In this document: positions 59,289 to 64,000 of the stretch, piece after piece | How positions within the stretch are numbered: position 1 is the stretch's first letter | How the letters are laid out: the number at the start of each line of letters is the position of its first letter | Assembly (NCBI GenBank): GCA_963920635.1 | Contig: OY987301.1 | Location: 20,998,501 to 21,062,500 of the forward strand | Origin: Pseudeuparius sepicola | Taxonomy: Eukaryota; Arthropoda; Insecta; Coleoptera; Anthribidae | DNA length: 64,000 nt | Reading direction: 5' to 3' | Made by a program: the position numbers and the translations under genes | Notes under the pieces: model-generated | The model's input: only the letters and a program-made list of their open reading frames with translations | Told to the model about the DNA's origin: nothing | Databases searched by the model: none

Positions 59289-62200
59289 AGTCTTCTCTTT
59301 TGGATAAATGGTGTTTAAATGCAATTCAAATTCAGTGGAATGCAGAAACTTTTGGCGGTTTTGATAAACTCATTGAATGGAGAAATGTAAACTATGAAAA
59401 TATGGGAATAAAAATGGAAAAAATTCTTCAAATGGATCAGTATTCGTTACAACTTATAAAAACGTCTTCTATACAATTTTGTGTGGGCAACAGTTTAATT
59501 TCTATTCAGAACGGCACAAGTCACAGCATTGTTATGGAAGCGATTGATAATTTAGCATTGTACGCAAAATTTTACCTTGCTAGCAATACTAAAATTATTA
59601 CAAACTTTTTTTTATAGATATGTTAGTTTATATTATGTGTCTAAACAAAATTTTGACGAAAATATTATGCCTTCACAACCATGGGAACAGTCATTTTCTA
59701 AATTTTTAAAAACATTACCATCAAGTTCAGATGATGCCACATTATTGCGAAAAGTTATTACGTTTTTATCGACTATAATACCACTTTATAATATTTCAAG
59801 TAAGAGATTCTTCTACACAACAACTTAAAATGATGTAACAAAAGTTGTTTTTAGATGAATGTTGGATAATAACGTTATTAAAAGACCCTCGGCAGGTAAT
59901 CTTGGACATCCTTTGCGAAGATAAAACGAAAGATGAACTTGTTCAAGACTTTCTTCATTTAATAACTGTCTGCGTAACTCAGGAACAGAAATATTTAGAC
60001 TGTTATAGTTTATCAAAATTTGTTCAAAACCAAGTGGAATCGTGGGAACATGTGATCAAAACACTTGCTGAAAATTTGAGATCAAACAACAGCCAACATT
60101 TTTATAAGTTAGGTATGAGCACCTTATGAGATGTGCAGGCAAAAATAGCTTTGTTCCAAAACTCTGAACGAGTTTTATAGCAAATCAGAATGCAGAAAAG
60201 TAATTCCAGAACTGTTTTCAACCAATTAGATCGCTGAGAAATGGTTCAGAACTGTTGTTGAAACAAGCCTATTGTTGTCTCCAAAAAATCTTAAAAGTAT
60301 TCCTAGTCTTTGAATGTTCATTTTATATTCCCAGTAAGTTTGTCGTTTGTTAGCCATGCGATAAGTTTCATAAAAGTTGAACTGCCCTCATTGAAAGTCC
60401 ATATTAAAAAAATATTACATTTTGACCTGGGGCACAGAAAATAAACTTCACAGCAGAATGCTCCTTAAGGACAGTTGTCAAATGGACTTTTAAGATTAAT
60501 TATACCTGGGCCAAGGCCCAAGCATGACAACATAATTTCATTGTTGTTTGCGATCTGGCATAGCACTAGTATATGAAAAAATGGCGACATAGGTTTAAGG
60601 AGGTATTTTGTGGTTTATAGGTATAAAGTGCCATATTTTAATTATCCAGATTTATTACGATTTACATTCTTTTTATGGTAACGAATTCTCCTCGTGGTCA
60701 GTATTTCGCAGTTTTGTCATATTAACACAGTTTTTATAGATGTAAATTTGTGTGTGATAACATGAAATTACCACGCACATGAAGAAAATCATATGGACAG
60801 ACCATTACGTGAATTACAGAAGAATCGACACTATTTTGGAATTATGGGATGATCTGTTCAACCAGTTGAAGAAGCAAGAGTTCTAGATATTATATTTTGG
60901 AAGAGTATTTTGTAACATATGCAAGAATGGAAATAGAAAAATTTGTTTTAAGCCCCAAAGCAAACCAATAGTCCACTATATAAAGAAGAAACTGAAAAAT
61001 CTTATGCTTTCTGTGCTTAGGTTTCAAACCAAAATGTATCAAAATAGTTTTGGCCACATAAACTTGTCAAAGGGACATAGCAAACAAACTTTTTATTTTG
61101 GATATTAAATTCGTTGCATCAGACACATTTGCAGGTTTTGGCTTTATAAAAGATTCCGGTGTTTTTAGGATTAAACCACTCTGTCGATTTTTTCAGTCAT
61201 GTTGTGACAGTGGCGATCGCTTGCTATGCACAGGTCTTTAATGTAGTGTTGGTCCAGACATAACTGATGGTGTCATGTTTCTGGAGTCATAAGTTGGAGT
61301 TCCTTTGACAGATGTCATTAAGGAGCCTTCTGTTGTGTTAATTTTATGCGCCTGGAGGTATACCTCAATACCATAAAAGTAGGTTATCTTTTTAGCATAT
61401 CTGGATACACTTTTGTTGTGCTTGGTGCACCTCACAGCAACTTTGGGTTGGAGCAATAGCAAACCAGGTGCTCAACCGAAAGGGGTACTAGTACAACTCA
61501 TTGCTGAACTGTGTGAAATGGTCGATACATTTCATTATGGTAAAGGAAATTCAGCATCTGCCTCTGTAATGGGTCTTAGCATTACCAGAAATATAGTTTT
61601 GATTTTGAATCACTTGTTGGCAGAATTACAGTTTTGTAAAGTCAAGGTAAACTTAGACTCATTAACTAATATTTGTAGAGGACAGAGCTGGGGATATCTT
61701 TAAAAAATAGATCGTTTTGAGGATCTAAGGTCAAAGATAGTATCTTTGGTCTTGATCTACACTCTATTCAATCAAAATGCAAGTTGGGCGTAAACATTTA
61801 CATGATGGAAACACGTGAACAATTCTGAGGCCTAATACGGGGCAGGGCCGCATTAAGGACGATCTCTATGAATTTTATAATATAAAATATTAAAATAATA
61901 TGCCCCAGTATTAAGAACTTTAAAAACAAACTTTTATGGCACACCTAGTCATTCACTTACCTGCAAATTTCTACTATTAACACAAATCGTAGCTTGAACA
62001 ATTAATAAACAGCGAAAGAATTATATCGGAAAAAATTAAAAGTTTACTTGCAACTCAATACACCTCTGTAATAAATAATGACTCGCTGAACTCGCCCGCC
62101 GGGAAAAACTTTATTACCAACTAGCCAATAGCAAGCCGATCACGTGCTAGCCATGCAACAACTTTTGTTTATCTTTCACTTGCGTTTAGTTTGAATAGAG

Positions 62201-64000
62201 TTTAGATCGTTTTTACAAGTTTTTATTTAACCTGCCCTGTTAGTATTTTCTTGTGCAGTAAAGATCTGTCATTTTTAAACACTTTGAAAAAGATCTTATT
62301 TCTTATCTAAATTTAAGTATCTTAGATCCTAAAAAGTATTTAAATTCTTTTAAAGATGTAAGATCATTTTAAGAATCTAAAATCATTATTCAAGATGTAA
62401 TACATCTTAAAAAGTATCTAAGATACCCTTCAGATGGTAGGCAGTTTGAACATTTAATTTGATTATTTTTAAAGGGTTTGTAATTTTTGACATAGTGATT
62501 GATTAAGGTAAACTTTTATTATTAGTCAATAAAAAGAAAAAAACTACTTCAAAACTGGCGGTTTTGTACAGACAGAAACATGCTCTTTCAAATGGCGCTA
62601 TCAAAAACCTGGGTTGTGATTTGAAAAAAGAGAGGTGACGTCATATCTGCTTCACAAAACATGTTTGTATGTTAAAATTTACGTCTGAGTGAGAATCTTA
62701 GATAATTAGATTTTAGATTTATGAAAGGATCTAAGTTACTTTTTAAACGATCTTGTATCTAAAATATTTTTTCCCACAAAGTACCTTTTAAAAAGTATTT
62801 TTAGATGTATAAAAAAAGGATCTTGATCTAGATCCTGTTTACTTTCCCAGCTTTGGTAGAGGGCTAATTACTGTCAAGTTAACAAGATGCATATTTTCCA
62901 TAAGGTTGCATATCTAACGATTTTGAAGAATATTACTTGTCTGACTTGCTTGAAAGCCATAAGCACTCTGCAAATAATATTTACTTAATGATAAAATTAA
63001 GTCTCCACAAGAGAGGCTATACACATTGTGTACTTATGGCCTGTCTTGCAGAGACTTCAGGTACAACTTATTTTAAGTAAAAATAAATTTTAGAATTGGG
63101 AATTGTGTTTTTTGGAAGAAGATTCCGCTTTAAAAAAATACTTAGCTTTGTGGACAAGTCGTGATGTGGTTCTTCGAGCAGGTGCATTGCAGTTGTTTAG
63201 TGGATTTCTTAGTTCACTCAGAGCGGCACTGAAAATTATCGACCGTAGGACTTATTATTACCGTAAAGACTTAGTATTACAAACTTATTTTTAGGAGCTA
63301 AAATTGAGAATAGTAATATATGGGAGCTGGTAATGACCATATTAATTGATCATCACGAAGCTAGTATTGTTAGAGAATATGCGGCTCAAATTTTATCAAA
63401 TTTGACGTACCAGATTTATCCAAACACAAACTCGAAGAATATTAAAACTGTGAGTCGGAAACTAAAAAATGTAACTAGTATTGGAATTTAATTTGATTTT
63501 AGGGTAACGCTGTGGAACTTATTAATTTATTGGAAGAATACGACTTTTACAATAATTTACAAAACATGTTAAATTCATTGTTTATTTTAAATTTTTCGAA
63601 AAATGAAAATGGTCAGAGTGATTTAAAATATTTTAAAGACTCTGATTCTGAACATACATCAAACGAAATTAATGACATTGCTACTGCTGGGCTAATAAAA
63701 CATACTTTATTATTTTTATACAATGTCATTAGCATAGCACAAGATGTTATAATATCCAAATTAAATGAACAGGGATTAGTAAAATTAATTTTCAGGTAAA
63801 AAAATGAATCATCGCTGTTTAAGGAAGTATCCTATATTATTATTTTTGATTTCAGAGTTCTATGCAACCCTTCCATTAGTATTGACGATACAAATCAGTT
63901 GTCACTATATTGCGATATACTCGAGATGAACACCAGTGTTTGTATGGTATTAAAAAAATTATCAGAAGTGAATTCTACTTGTATTGGATCAATTTTACAT
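59289..64000 (+). CDS. RTTN: Rotatin (Ana3), exons 12-19, running off the window
   Basis: Exons: 59289-59559, 59618-59799, 59855-60112, 61438-61646, 63094-63244, 63295-63449, 63503-63795 and 63856-64000 (cut by the edge), all in phase with exon 11. With exons 1-11 this gives 1533 codons; vertebrate rotatin is about 2200 residues, so the C-terminus lies beyond the window. The most family-like stretch is exon 15: TLGWSNSKPGAQPKGVLVQL, then AELCEMVDTFHYGKGNSASA and SVMGLSITRNIVL. Exon 16 reads SRDVVLRAGALQLFSGFLSS. Exons 12 and 13 are separated by an intron of only 58 nt. The exon 15 acceptor (CCTCACAG) has a weak pyrimidine tract. A stretch at 62905-63060 could look exonic but contains stops and is left out. 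Confidence 0.83.
60113..61437. other. Rotatin intron 14 with dispersed repeats
   Basis: 60150-60275 matches 35740-35870 in reverse. 60740-60990 matches 37320-37560 in reverse (ATGGGATGATCTGTTCAACC, CATATGCAAGAATGGAAATA). The rest is AT-rich without coding. Confidence 0.6.
61680..62865. mobile_element. Element rich in AGATCT-like words in rotatin intron 15
   Basis: The left text AGAGCTGGGGATATCT and right text TTACTTTCCCAGCTTTGG are imperfect inverted ends. The interior repeats degenerate palindromic words around GATC (AAGATCTTA, TTAGATCCT, GATCTAGATC). Bases 62520-62690 resemble the element at 56796-58071 (CAAATGGCGCTATCAAAA). Its ends recall those around the GATTTAAATC field at 18355. Confidence 0.55.

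Overview
This is a eukaryotic nuclear window, most likely from an insect. The DNA is AT-rich, genes have short introns with GT-AG borders, and the recognisable proteins are typical of animals. TAGGTACCTA-like words recur throughout. The order cannot be fixed from sequence alone; Hemiptera or Lepidoptera are guesses.

Bases 1-34,700 are mostly transposon-derived. They hold a dead pogo/Tigger-type transposase (1-1870) and one GC-rich minus-strand exon (5808-6011) that may begin a PR-domain regulator. The rest is a mosaic of nested DNA transposons. One class has 8-bp target duplications and hAT-like ends (6541-7930, 9939-13908, 26654-27640, 29132-30829, 29692-30732). The other is long palindromic elements bounded by TACAGGGTG-like ends (4288-5541, 10893-13752, 22116-23365, 28566-31515). 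A hAT transposase C-terminus survives at 15865-16164, and a field of GATTTAAATC words fills 18360-19400.

Bases 34,700-64,000 carry the host genes. A PXMP2/Mpv17-family peroxisomal membrane protein lies on the minus strand (34740-35548, four exons). A C18orf32/UPF0729 homologue lies on the minus strand (41173-41433). An F-box protein lies on the plus strand (45656-49736, seven exons), with an unrecognised small ORF antisense inside intron 5 (48130-48408). Rotatin (Drosophila Ana3), a centriole assembly protein, starts at 51132 and runs off the right end; 19 exons were assembled by phase and splice sites. Two broken THAP zinc-finger copies lie at 38280-38655 and 44761-44976.

Two observations stand out. 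First, at least eight tiny palindromes of about 20-45 bp are each flanked by direct repeats of 7-8 bp. They look like inserted transposons reduced to little more than their ends, and two sequence types occur twice. Second, an 890-bp near-perfect palindrome (43431-44322), inserted into a repeat whose uninterrupted relative lies at 36800-37140, carries a hammerhead-ribozyme-like motif in each arm. One copy keeps the whole core apart from one extra base; the other has a changed core G. This suggests a Penelope-like retroelement origin.

No tRNA, rRNA or CRISPR array was recognised.
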